From contig JAZMZS010000006.1 of the NCBI GenBank assembly GCA_045586105.1, positions 1-17,861 of the forward strand: DNA of 17,861 nt, in the 5' to 3' direction. This stretch comes from JAZMZS01 sp045586105. Its GTDB lineage: Bacteria > Bacillota > Clostridia > Oscillospirales > CAG-272. Shown one piece after another: positions 1-7,833 of the stretch. Under the pieces are notes generated by a model that worked only from the letters and a program-made list of their open reading frames with translations, was not told the origin of the DNA and ran no database searches. Every line of letters begins with the position of its first letter. The stretch's first letter is position 1. A program made the translations under genes and the position numbers.

Positions 1-1
1 T

Positions 2-127
2 GATAAGCAGACACTCTCGAACGAAATATCATCCTTCTATACTCCGGTCAGCATTGAGGATAAGATCAAGGATAAGCGGGGTGCAAGAAAGAAAAGATCA
101 AAGAAAAATACCGACACCGTCTCCTGA
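2..127 (+). CDS. cdaA: C-terminal tail of a probable diadenylate cyclase (5' partial)
   Basis: An open frame enters from the left edge and ends at TGA 125-127. It encodes 41 residues, the last part very basic (KRGARKKRSKK, then NTDTVS). No catalytic DisA_N motif lies inside the window, so the name rests on position: in Firmicutes the membrane diadenylate cyclase CdaA, which makes c-di-AMP from two ATP, is normally encoded immediately upstream of cdaR, which follows here. A lysine/arginine-rich tail after the cyclase domain would fit. After the stop, the same frame stays open for 20 more codons to a TGA that overlaps the cdaR start. The coding status is fairly secure; the identity is an inference from synteny. 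Confidence 0.55.
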   Translation, partial: DKQTLSNEISSFYTPVSIEDKIKDKRGARKKRSKKNTDTVS

Positions 128-154
128 CACGATTTTTTTGAGAAAACTGAATTT

Positions 155-190
155 ATGAAAGGACAGCGGAATCACGCTTACTTAAAATGA
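155..190 (+). other. Short open frame ahead of cdaR, stop overlapping its start
   Basis: ATG 155 opens an 11-codon frame (MKGQRNHAYLK) whose TGA at 188-190 overlaps the cdaR ATG at 187-189 in an ATGA arrangement. It is in the same frame as the upstream cdaA tail, so the cdaA frame is open from just after its stop at 125-127 to this point. It has no convincing Shine-Dalgarno of its own. It could couple cdaR translation to upstream ribosomes, be a remnant of a longer cdaA that once overlapped cdaR, or be chance. I do not claim that a peptide is made. Confidence 0.25.
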
Positions 191-1539
191 GCATATTAAA
201 AAGAAACAGATCGTCAGACCCGAACGATCCGAATAAAAAAACAACCAAAAGAAATGAGCTGATACCGAAGCTGTGCTGCTTGTTCTGTGCTATCGGTCTG
301 TGGCTTCTCGTTTCGGGACAGAACCCCGATATACAGCATGAGATGACGTATTACGCAGTTCCCGTTATGATAGAGAATGCCAATGTCCTCTCCGAAAACA
401 GCGGTCTCTCGATAATCAGCGGATATGATTATAATATCAATATTACGGTGAGAGGAAACAGAGCGAAGCTATCGGGCTACACGAGCGAGGATATTGTTGC
501 GAGTGCGGATGTCAGCGGTATATCGGCTGCGGGAGATCACGATCTTGATGTTGTTGTTTCCTTTCCTCCGAGCTCGGGCTTTACGGTGGTCAGTCAGTCT
601 CTTGACACCATCAAGGTCAGCGTGGATAAGCTCACCTCGGTTGAGTTCAACGTTGCTGTGAATATCTCCAATGCGCAGTATGACATGGATGCCTATGCTC
701 TCGGCTCTCCCACGGTATCTCCTAACAAGGTCACCGTCAGAGGACCTGAGAAGGTACTTTCGTCGATCTCGAGCGCTTGTGTCAATCTTGATCTCGGAAG
801 GATCAGCTCCAACATCGGATTCAACAACCGTATCGTTCTCATTGACTCGAACAACGAGGAGATCGACTCTCCGTACATCAGCCTGAGTAACCAATACGCA
901 GAAGGAACGGTACCATTTATCGGAATCGAGGAAGCCAGCAAGATCGTGGAAAAATCCGTACCTCTTGTCTGCTCCTTCAAAAACGGTTTTTACGATAATT
1001 CAAATTGTACTGTCGGCATCGAGCCCCAGTTTGTGACCATAAGTGGAAGTGAAAAGGATCTGAGCAAGATCGAATCGATCGATATCTATACCATCGACGA
1101 AACGCGCATGACCGGCAGTACTGTTTTCGCAGTGTCAATAGATCCGCCGGAGGGAACATCTTTTGTCGATTCGAAGAGAAGTGCCGTAGTTACCGTTATA
1201 CTCTCCGACAGCATTGCGAGCGAGACCTTTACTGTTGAGCAGGTCACCCCCGTTAAGCTTGCCGAAGACCTCAGCATCTCGATCGAGGGCGGGTGCAGCA
1301 TCACCATGCGTGGAGATGCCGCATCTCTTGCTGAGATAAAGGGAGCGTTCGACAAAGCGAACGATCCCGAGGATGATAAGGAAAATGATGAGGCGCAGAT
1401 CCCGTTTGCTGTCAATGTGGACATGTCGCTTATCACCGAAAAGGGAACATACAAGCTTCCTGTGTACGTGGAATTTCCCGCGCCCGGCTACAAAAATGTA
1501 TGGTGTGATCATGCAGAGGTAATTGTCGAGGTCAAATAG
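187..1539 (+). CDS. cdaR: CdaR, YbbR-domain regulator of diadenylate cyclase
   Basis: The 450-residue protein has a basic cytoplasmic N-terminus (residues 1-24), one membrane helix at about 25-43 (LCCLFCAIGLWLLVSG) and a long extracytoplasmic part made of repeated beta-rich YbbR units, ending in a short EVIVEVK strand. YbbR units are recognised by phrases such as VTVRGPEKVLSSI (about 182-194) and VTISGSEKDLSKI. CdaR proteins bind CdaA and modulate c-di-AMP synthesis at the membrane. An acidic insert (DPEDDKENDE) lies near residue 396. The ATG at 187 is the only canonical start after the in-frame stop at 139-141, yet the nearest Shine-Dalgarno (AAAGGA, 158-163) is 23 bases away. glmM, the usual third gene of the cdaA-cdaR-glmM group, does not follow. 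Confidence 0.9.
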   Translation: MSILKRNRSSDPNDPNKKTTKRNELIPKLCCLFCAIGLWLLVSGQNPDIQHEMTYYAVPVMIENANVLSENSGLSIISGYDYNINITVRGNRAKLSGYTSEDIVASADVSGISAAGDHDLDVVVSFPPSSGFTVVSQSLDTIKVSVDKLTSVEFNVAVNISNAQYDMDAYALGSPTVSPNKVTVRGPEKVLSSISSACVNLDLGRISSNIGFNNRIVLIDSNNEEIDSPYISLSNQYAEGTVPFIGIEEASKIVEKSVPLVCSFKNGFYDNSNCTVGIEPQFVTISGSEKDLSKIESIDIYTIDETRMTGSTVFAVSIDPPEGTSFVDSKRSAVVTVILSDSIASETFTVEQVTPVKLAEDLSISIEGGCSITMRGDAASLAEIKGAFDKANDPEDDKENDEAQIPFAVNVDMSLITEKGTYKLPVYVEFPAPGYKNVWCDHAEVIVEVK

Positions 1540-1563
1540 TGCCCGATACCTCCCGTACGGGCA
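1540..1563 (+). repeat. Intercistronic hairpin after cdaR
   Basis: TGCCCG (1540-1545) pairs with CGGGCA (1558-1563) around a 12-base loop that contains ACCTCCC, which resembles the anti-Shine-Dalgarno end of 16S rRNA. The stem begins directly after the cdaR stop codon. No U-tract follows, so this is not a standard terminator. Confidence 0.5.
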
Positions 1564-1587
1564 TATTCAAGGATGCTTTGCGATTGG

Positions 1588-3222
1588 ATGAATATGAGTA
1601 ACATCAAAATATTGATCAAAGATATATGTGCCTCCCCGTATATCGGGGAGGACGATATTTTTGTCCTTGCGGACAAAAAGCTGAAGCAGTGTTGCGGCTC
1701 TCTTAAGCCTGCTTTGTATAAAATATATAAACGATCCGTCGATGCGAGAAAGAAAAACGATATAAAGCTTGTTTATACAGTTCTTGCAGAGTGCGCGGAT
1801 GCTTTCGTGCCTGAGGATAGACTGAAAAAATACGGCATGTCTGTCCTTGACGAAAAGGATATCGATATAACTGTCGGCACTGAGCAGATGAACGGACGTC
1901 CCGTTGTCGTGGGATTTGGTCCTGCGGGGATGTTTTGCGCCATGCTTCTCGCCGAAAACGGATACAGGCCTATCGTCATTGAGCGCGGAGACGATGTTGA
2001 TACAAGAGTACAGGCAAAGAGCCGCTTTTATAAAACACATCAGCTCGATACCGAATCCAACATACAGTTCGGAGCGGGGGGTGCCGGTACATTCTCGGAC
2101 GGAAAGCTTGTAACTAGGATCAACGACCCCATGTGCTCGTACGTTTTACGCAGGATGCACGAGCTTGGTGCCCCGAGCGAGATACTGACCAGAGCCAAGC
2201 CTCACGTTGGGACGGATAATCTGGTTGATGTAGTCAAAAATGCAGATCGAAGGATAAGAGAGCTTGGCGGCGAGATAATCTACAGATGCCGTCTGGATGG
2301 GATCGATTTTGACTCGCGCGGGAACGTCCGGCAGATAACCGTCAATTCGAACAAAAGGATCAGCTGCGGCGCACTGTGCCTTTGTATAGGACACAGCGCC
2401 CGCGATACCTATGCAATGCTGATGAAAAATGGTATAAATATCATACCCAAGCCGTTTTCTGTCGGAGTAAGGATAGAGCATCTGCGCTCGGATATTGACA
2501 GAGCCATGTACGGTGATGAGCGTCTCGCGCATATACTCGGTCCCGCTGAGTATAATCTGTCGCATGATACAAAGACACGCGGAGTATATACCTTTTGCAT
2601 GTGCCCGGGAGGAGAGGTCGTCGCGGCTGCATCTGAGGAAAACGGTGTGGTGGTCAACGGAATGTCAAACTATAAGAGAGACGGGATAAACTCTAACTGT
2701 GCAGTCGCCGTTTCGGTGTTCGGTTCTGATTACGGCGCAACAGTTGAGGGCGCGATCAGCTTTCAGCGGACTCTTGAGAGAGCGGCATTTTCTGCGGGAG
2801 GAGGAGAATATTGCGCTCCCGTAACCACCCTTGGAGACTTTTTTGACAAACGGAGCGGAACCGCCCCCTCCAGGATCAAGCCTACCTATATGAACGGCGA
2901 AAATTACCGCCTCTGTGATTTTTCCTCTTTTTGCCCGGATTTTATATACAACTCACTGAGAGGCGGAATTGCTGCCTTTGATAAAAAGATAAACGGATTT
3001 GCATCCCCCGATGCGGTCTTGTCTGCTTTTGAAACAAGAACAAGCGCGCCTGTACGAATTATTCGCACTGAGGCGAGAAATGCAGAGGGACATGACAATC
3101 TTTATCCCTGCGGAGAAGGAGCAGGGTATGCGGGAGGAATAACCAGCGCCGCTGTAGACGGTATAAAGACGGCGGTCGAGATCATAAGCAGATACTCTCC
3201 CTGCACCTATGAATTCGTATAA
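1588..3222 (+). CDS. FAD-dependent oxidoreductase of the COG2509 type
   Basis: The protein is a large flavoprotein of about 544 residues. Counting from the longest frame (ATG 1573), residues 1-80 form the family's N-terminal domain, a GFGPAG dinucleotide-binding motif lies at 114-119 (VVVGFGPAGMF, ending in IVIERG), a second glycine-rich phrase FGAGGAGTFSDGK follows, and a C-terminal FAD-closing motif reads YPCGEGAGYAGG. Such proteins are predicted NAD(P)/FAD oxidoreductases of unknown substrate. Three in-frame ATGs compete: 1573, 1588 and 1594. AAGGA (1569-1573) abuts the first, leaving no ribosome spacing, so 1588 or 1594 is more likely, though the spacing (14 or 20 bases) is long. Its place between cdaR and recJ gives no clear functional clue. 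Confidence 0.85.
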   Translation: MNMSNIKILIKDICASPYIGEDDIFVLADKKLKQCCGSLKPALYKIYKRSVDARKKNDIKLVYTVLAECADAFVPEDRLKKYGMSVLDEKDIDITVGTEQMNGRPVVVGFGPAGMFCAMLLAENGYRPIVIERGDDVDTRVQAKSRFYKTHQLDTESNIQFGAGGAGTFSDGKLVTRINDPMCSYVLRRMHELGAPSEILTRAKPHVGTDNLVDVVKNADRRIRELGGEIIYRCRLDGIDFDSRGNVRQITVNSNKRISCGALCLCIGHSARDTYAMLMKNGINIIPKPFSVGVRIEHLRSDIDRAMYGDERLAHILGPAEYNLSHDTKTRGVYTFCMCPGGEVVAAASEENGVVVNGMSNYKRDGINSNCAVAVSVFGSDYGATVEGAISFQRTLERAAFSAGGGEYCAPVTTLGDFFDKRSGTAPSRIKPTYMNGENYRLCDFSSFCPDFIYNSLRGGIAAFDKKINGFASPDAVLSAFETRTSAPVRIIRTEARNAEGHDNLYPCGEGAGYAGGITSAAVDGIKTAVEIISRYSPCTYEFV

Positions 3223-3225
3223 TAT

Positions 3226-3261
3226 AAAGGAGCTCGGGTAATTCCCGAATTTACTGAAATG
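3226..3261 (+). promoter_or_regulatory. Unusual recJ ribosome-binding region with an interposed hairpin
   Basis: The only Shine-Dalgarno ahead of recJ is AAAGGAG at 3226-3232, 26 bases from the ATG at 3259. Between them TCGGG (3234-3238) and CCCGA (3244-3248) form a perfect 5-bp stem with a 5-base loop. If folded, the unpaired distance falls to 11 bases. No other purine-rich site lies within 20 bases of the ATG. The alternative is an AUU start at 3241, in frame and 8 bases after the Shine-Dalgarno. Confidence 0.5.
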
Positions 3262-5457
3262 AGCTATAAACTGAAAGAAAAGAAATCCAAGACATGGAAG
3301 GTCAGAGACGGTGTGTACGAGCTGACCCCGGAATATGCGGAGATAAGCGCTTCTCTCGGTATTTCCGATTCCATGGCGAAGCTGTTGTTTTCACGCGGCA
3401 GAAGGACCCCTGCGGAGGCAAGAAGCTTTCTGCGGATGGAGGAGACTATGCTTCATGATCCGTTCCGCATGAAGGATATGGACCGTGCCGTAGACATCAT
3501 TCGTGCAATGATCGCAGAGGGAAAGAAGATCTGCATCTACGGTGATTATGACGTTGACGGAGTTACGAGCGTCAGCATGCTTTATCTTTATCTTGAGAGC
3601 AAGGGCGCATGTGTAACTTACTATATCCCCGACCGTATCGGAGAGGGGTACGGCATGTCTTCCGCAGCTATTGAAAGAATGGCTGAGGACGGCATTGGAC
3701 TTATTATTACGGTCGATACGGGTATTACGGCAAATGATGAGATACAGCATGCACTTGATCTCGGAATACAGGTCATAGTTACCGATCATCACGAATGTCA
3801 CGGCTCTCTGCCTTGTGCTATGGCTGTTGTAAACCCCAAGAGAACGGATGATGATTATCCCTTCAAGAATCTTGCAGGAGTAGGCGTTGTATTCAAGCTT
3901 TTGTGCGCATATGAATATATCGATACAGGCTCATCCGATAAGCTCAATGCGGTAAAAAAGATCTGCTCGGAGTATGCGGACCTTGTGGCGCTCGGTACTA
4001 TTGCCGATGTTATGCCCGTTCTTGATGAAAACCGTCTGATCGTTTCCTACGGTCTTCGGATGATAGAAAAAAATGCCCGTCTCGGTCTTTCGGCTCTTAT
4101 CGATGCATCTACCCAGAAGACGGAAAGCTTCGCGCCTGTAAAGAAAGCACCGAGAAGACCGAGGATCACATCCGGCTTTATCGGTTATACGATAGCGCCG
4201 AGGATAAATGCCGCAGGAAGGATCACAAACGCTTCTATCGCGGTGGAATTGTTTTTGACAAAGGATCCGGAGAAAGCAGAGGAGCTCTCTGCTCAGCTGT
4301 GCGAGATCAACCGATTCAGGCAGTCTGAGGAGAATAAGATAGCCGAGCAGGCTTATGAAAAGATCGAGGCGGAGCACGACTTTGAGAACAATCCCGTGAT
4401 CGTTCTCGAGGATAATACGTGGCATCACGGAGTTATAGGGATCGTTGCATCAAGGATAACAGAAAAGTACGGTCTTTCCTCTATTCTTATTTCCTTCGAC
4501 GGGCAGACCTCGGGAGAGGGCTCGTCTATCGATATCGGAAAGGGCTCGGGCAGAAGCATCAAGGGGTTGAATCTTGTTGATGCGTTGGTCCATTCAAAGG
4601 ATCTGCTTGTAAAATTCGGCGGGCATGAGCTTGCGGCCGGACTGTCGATCTACAGGGGCAATATAGATGAATTCAGAGATACTATAAACGAATATGCGAG
4701 AGGCGTCATAAATTCCTCGACGGCATCTCTCAGCGCGGTTGAATACGACTTTGAGATAGACGAAACTTCGATCAATATGCAGTTCGCCGAGGAGATAAGA
4801 TATCTTGAGCCATATGGAATATCAAATCCTATTCCTGCGTTTCTGATGCGGGACTGCCTTGTGTGCGATATCGTTCCTATCAGCGGAGGCAAGCATACAA
4901 AGCTCGTTCTCAAGCGCGGTGACGGCTGCTTTGTCGCTATGTGCTTTTCACGCTCGCAGGCAGAGCTCGGAATCTACACTATGGATAGGGTCGATATCGT
5001 TTTCAATATCGATATCAATGAGTATAACGGAAACCGTACCGTTCAGATGATAGTGAAGGATCTTCACATTTCGGATAAGTATGCGAGCATGCTCGAGGAG
5101 GAGAAGCTCCGCTTCGATACGATCATGGCCGGAGCGCCGATATCGGACGGCGACAGCATTATCCCCGCGAGAGACGATTTTGTAGCATTCTTTAATCTCA
5201 TCAGACGAGACATCAGATTCGGAAATGATACCTTCAGTCTGAGGGCATTGATGTCCAAGCTTGAGCAGAGCGAGCATCCGATAGGATATATCAAGCTGAA
5301 ATTCCTGCTTATGGTCATGCGCGAGCTGAATATTCTCGGAATTGATGAGATCGAAAACGAGTTTTACAGGTTCAAGCTTACCAACAGCGGAAAGACCGAT
5401 CTTGACAGATCCAATATCCTGAGAAAACTCAGATCACAGCAGAGAAGGGGAATGTAA
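3259..5457 (+). CDS. recJ: RecJ single-stranded-DNA-specific exonuclease
   Basis: RecJ degrades single-stranded DNA 5' to 3' in recombinational and mismatch repair. The 732-residue protein carries the DHH phosphoesterase motifs in order: DYDVDG (96-101), VDTG (152-155), DHH (176-178) and ALGTIADVMP (about 244-253), then the DHHA1 motif GGHELAAG (about 454-461) and an OB-fold region. These provide the two-metal catalytic site. After the OB fold there is an extra tail of roughly 150 residues (about 580-732) with an FRFKLTNSGKTDLDRS-like helical segment near the end; longer tails of this kind occur in clostridial RecJ. No canonical start occurs between the upstream in-frame TAA (3220-3222) and ATG 3259. 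The stop codon lies inside an inverted repeat. The gene is followed closely by rel. Confidence 0.95.
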   Translation: MSYKLKEKKSKTWKVRDGVYELTPEYAEISASLGISDSMAKLLFSRGRRTPAEARSFLRMEETMLHDPFRMKDMDRAVDIIRAMIAEGKKICIYGDYDVDGVTSVSMLYLYLESKGACVTYYIPDRIGEGYGMSSAAIERMAEDGIGLIITVDTGITANDEIQHALDLGIQVIVTDHHECHGSLPCAMAVVNPKRTDDDYPFKNLAGVGVVFKLLCAYEYIDTGSSDKLNAVKKICSEYADLVALGTIADVMPVLDENRLIVSYGLRMIEKNARLGLSALIDASTQKTESFAPVKKAPRRPRITSGFIGYTIAPRINAAGRITNASIAVELFLTKDPEKAEELSAQLCEINRFRQSEENKIAEQAYEKIEAEHDFENNPVIVLEDNTWHHGVIGIVASRITEKYGLSSILISFDGQTSGEGSSIDIGKGSGRSIKGLNLVDALVHSKDLLVKFGGHELAAGLSIYRGNIDEFRDTINEYARGVINSSTASLSAVEYDFEIDETSINMQFAEEIRYLEPYGISNPIPAFLMRDCLVCDIVPISGGKHTKLVLKRGDGCFVAMCFSRSQAELGIYTMDRVDIVFNIDINEYNGNRTVQMIVKDLHISDKYASMLEEEKLRFDTIMAGAPISDGDSIIPARDDFVAFFNLIRRDIRFGNDTFSLRALMSKLEQSEHPIGYIKLKFLLMVMRELNILGIDEIENEFYRFKLTNSGKTDLDRSNILRKLRSQQRRGM

Positions 5458-5478
5458 TCATTTACAGATAAATGATTA
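5455..5478 (+). repeat. Perfect inverted repeat at the recJ-rel junction
   Basis: TAATCATTTA (5455-5464) and TAAATGATTA (5469-5478) are perfect reverse complements separated by CAGA, giving a 10-bp stem with a 4-base loop. The recJ stop codon forms the outer three bases of the left arm. The stem has only one G-C pair and no U-tract follows. The rel Shine-Dalgarno (GGAG, 5484-5487) starts 6 bases after it. Confidence 0.6.
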
Positions 5479-5493
5479 TTACCGGAGAAGTAT

Positions 5494-7809
5494 ATGTCAG
5501 ATTTTAATCACACACCATCCGTACCCGGGGACAGCGATCCTGCCGGGGCGCAGGATATAGCTAAGCTTGGGGAGGATACGGCAGGCTTTTTTCAGAACAC
5601 CGTTTCCGAGTATAAGGGAATAGAGCCCTTGATCTCCAAGCTTGAGAAAAAAGCAAAATATTACAATATCGACAAGATCAGAGACGCTTTTGAGTATGCC
5701 GCAGAGCTTCATTGCGGTCAGTTCAGACAAAGCGGAGAGCCGTATGTTTCTCATCCCGTGGCTGTTGCGGAGATAGTGGCAGACCTTGATCTTGATACTG
5801 ATTCTATCTGCGCCGCTCTTTTGCATGATACGGTCGAGGACTGCGGAACAAAGACGGATCTTGAGACAATTGCAAAGCGCTTCGGACAGAATGTCGCGGT
5901 ACTTGTTGACGGCTTGACCAAGATCGTTCATATGGAGATAGCTGACAAAGAGGAGGCTCATATCGAGAACATCAGAAAAATGCTTCTCGCTATGTCCAAG
6001 GATATCAGGGTCATCTTTGTCAAGCTTTGCGACCGCTTGCATAACATGCGTACCCTTGCCGCAAAGAGAGAGGAAAAGCGTCGCTCTATAGCGCTTGAAA
6101 CAATGTATGTCTATGCTCCTCTTGCGCACCGTCTCGGAATGCAGAAGATCAAGCAGGAGCTGGAGAATATTTCTCTCGCTTACCTCGATCCCATAGGATG
6201 CGACGAGGTTCGCCGCTCGGTGTCCGAGAAGTACGGACAGAGCAGTAATGTTCTCGATAACGCCAAAAAGCGGATCGAGGAGAAGCTTGAGGAGAATGAT
6301 ATACATTTCAGGATCGAGGGCAGAATAAAGTCTGTCTACAGCCTCTACAGGAAAATGTATAATCAGTCAAAATCCTTCGATCAGATATACGATTTTTATG
6401 CGCTGAGAATTATCGTTGATACCGAACTTGAGTGTTATACGACCCTTGGTATCATCCATGAAATGTTCAAGAGTATTCCCGGCAGATTCAAGGATTATAT
6501 CTCTACGCCAAAGCCGAACCTGTACAGATCTCTTCACACCACCGTTATAGGACGTGACGGTGTTCCTTTTGAGGTGCAGATACGTACCCGTGAGATGCAC
6601 GAGATAGCAGAGTACGGAATTGCGGCTCACTGGAAGTACAAGTCCGGAGAAAAATCGAACGCTGACATGGACAAGAGGCTCGCTTGGGTATCACAGCTTC
6701 TCGAGACAGAGGGAGACACAAACGATCCCGACGAGTTTATGCATGCGTTCAAGACCGACATCTTCAATGACGAGACCTTCGTTTTTACACCCAAGGGAGA
6801 CGTTATCGCGCTTCCGTACGGATCTACAGTTATAGACTTCGCATACGAGATACACACTGCGGTAGGCAACAAAATGGTAGGCGCTAAGATAAACGGAATG
6901 ATCGTCCCAATAGACAGAGTTCCGTCTAATGGCGAGATCGTCGAGATAATTACCTCCTCGGCATCAAAGGGACCGAGCAGAGACTGGCTCAAGATCGTAA
7001 AGACCAGCGGTGCAAGAACCAAGATCAGATCATGGTTCAAGCGTGAAAAACGCGATGAAAACATACTTATGGGCAAGTCCGAGATAGACAGAGAGCTTAG
7101 AAAGTACGGTAAAGCGTTTACAGAGTCCCAGCGTAACGAGGTCGTTGAGAATGTTGCCAAAAGGATCGGAATTCAGGACAAGGACGACTTTTACAATTCC
7201 ATCGGATATGGCGGACTCTCGATGTCAAAGATCGCAAACAAGCTCAAGGATGAGTTTGAAAAGCTGATCACGGTCGAGACCAAGCTCGAATATGACGAAT
7301 CAAGCATAAAGACACACCTTCCTAAGAATATTACAAAGAATTCGGGCATCGTGGTCGACGGAGAACGCGGTTGTGCCGTTAAATTCGCAAAATGCTGCAA
7401 CCCTCTTCCCGGTGATGATATAATCGGCTTTATTACCAGAGGCTTTGGTGTTTCAATACACAAGAGGGATTGTCCGAATGCAATAGCCGGCACCTCCTCC
7501 GAGGAGTCGAGAAGCAGATGGGTCGAGGCGCATTGGGAGCATGATTTCGTCGGCTCAAATGATAGCAGCGTATACGAGGCTCTGATACAGATCTATGCTG
7601 AGGACAGGTTTTCTCTGCTTGCTGACACCTCTGTTGCCTTAGCGGATATGCATGTGTCAATAATGCAGGTCAATTCGCAAAAACGCCCTAACGGCCATGT
7701 TGTGCTTAATTACACGGTAGCATGTAAGAATATAGCGCACTACAGAGCCATAGTATCAAGACTGAAGCAGATAAAGAGCGTTATCTCGGTAACGCGCGGC
7801 TTCTCATGA
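5494..7809 (+). CDS. rel: Bifunctional (p)ppGpp synthetase/hydrolase (Rel/SpoT family)
   Basis: This 771-residue enzyme makes and degrades the stringent-response alarmone (p)ppGpp. Domains in order: HD hydrolase with HP (87-88) and HDTVED (111-116), both expected for an active hydrolase; synthetase with RFKD at 331-334, the RxKD form typical of bifunctional enzymes, followed by YISTPKPNLYRSLHTTV; TGS from about 428 (FVFTPKGDVIALP); a cysteine-containing segment (KFAKCCNPLPGDDIIGF, then RDCPN) matching the zinc-finger/RIS region; and a C-terminal ACT domain from about 690. The N-terminal 40 residues are a variable extension. GGAG at 5484-5487 is 6 bases from the ATG. It sits between recJ and dtd as in many Clostridia, but the adenine phosphoribosyltransferase gene (apt) often found between recJ and rel is absent. 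Confidence 0.97.
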   Translation: MSDFNHTPSVPGDSDPAGAQDIAKLGEDTAGFFQNTVSEYKGIEPLISKLEKKAKYYNIDKIRDAFEYAAELHCGQFRQSGEPYVSHPVAVAEIVADLDLDTDSICAALLHDTVEDCGTKTDLETIAKRFGQNVAVLVDGLTKIVHMEIADKEEAHIENIRKMLLAMSKDIRVIFVKLCDRLHNMRTLAAKREEKRRSIALETMYVYAPLAHRLGMQKIKQELENISLAYLDPIGCDEVRRSVSEKYGQSSNVLDNAKKRIEEKLEENDIHFRIEGRIKSVYSLYRKMYNQSKSFDQIYDFYALRIIVDTELECYTTLGIIHEMFKSIPGRFKDYISTPKPNLYRSLHTTVIGRDGVPFEVQIRTREMHEIAEYGIAAHWKYKSGEKSNADMDKRLAWVSQLLETEGDTNDPDEFMHAFKTDIFNDETFVFTPKGDVIALPYGSTVIDFAYEIHTAVGNKMVGAKINGMIVPIDRVPSNGEIVEIITSSASKGPSRDWLKIVKTSGARTKIRSWFKREKRDENILMGKSEIDRELRKYGKAFTESQRNEVVENVAKRIGIQDKDDFYNSIGYGGLSMSKIANKLKDEFEKLITVETKLEYDESSIKTHLPKNITKNSGIVVDGERGCAVKFAKCCNPLPGDDIIGFITRGFGVSIHKRDCPNAIAGTSSEESRSRWVEAHWEHDFVGSNDSSVYEALIQIYAEDRFSLLADTSVALADMHVSIMQVNSQKRPNGHVVLNYTVACKNIAHYRAIVSRLKQIKSVISVTRGFS

Positions 7810-7833
7810 CAGACATTAACTACGGAGTAAAAA

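Noticed and set aside
5497..6306. 269-codon open frame on the - strand opposite rel
   Set aside because: It lies wholly opposite well-conserved Rel domains, has no family resemblance and follows the codon pattern of the + strand gene; a shadow frame.
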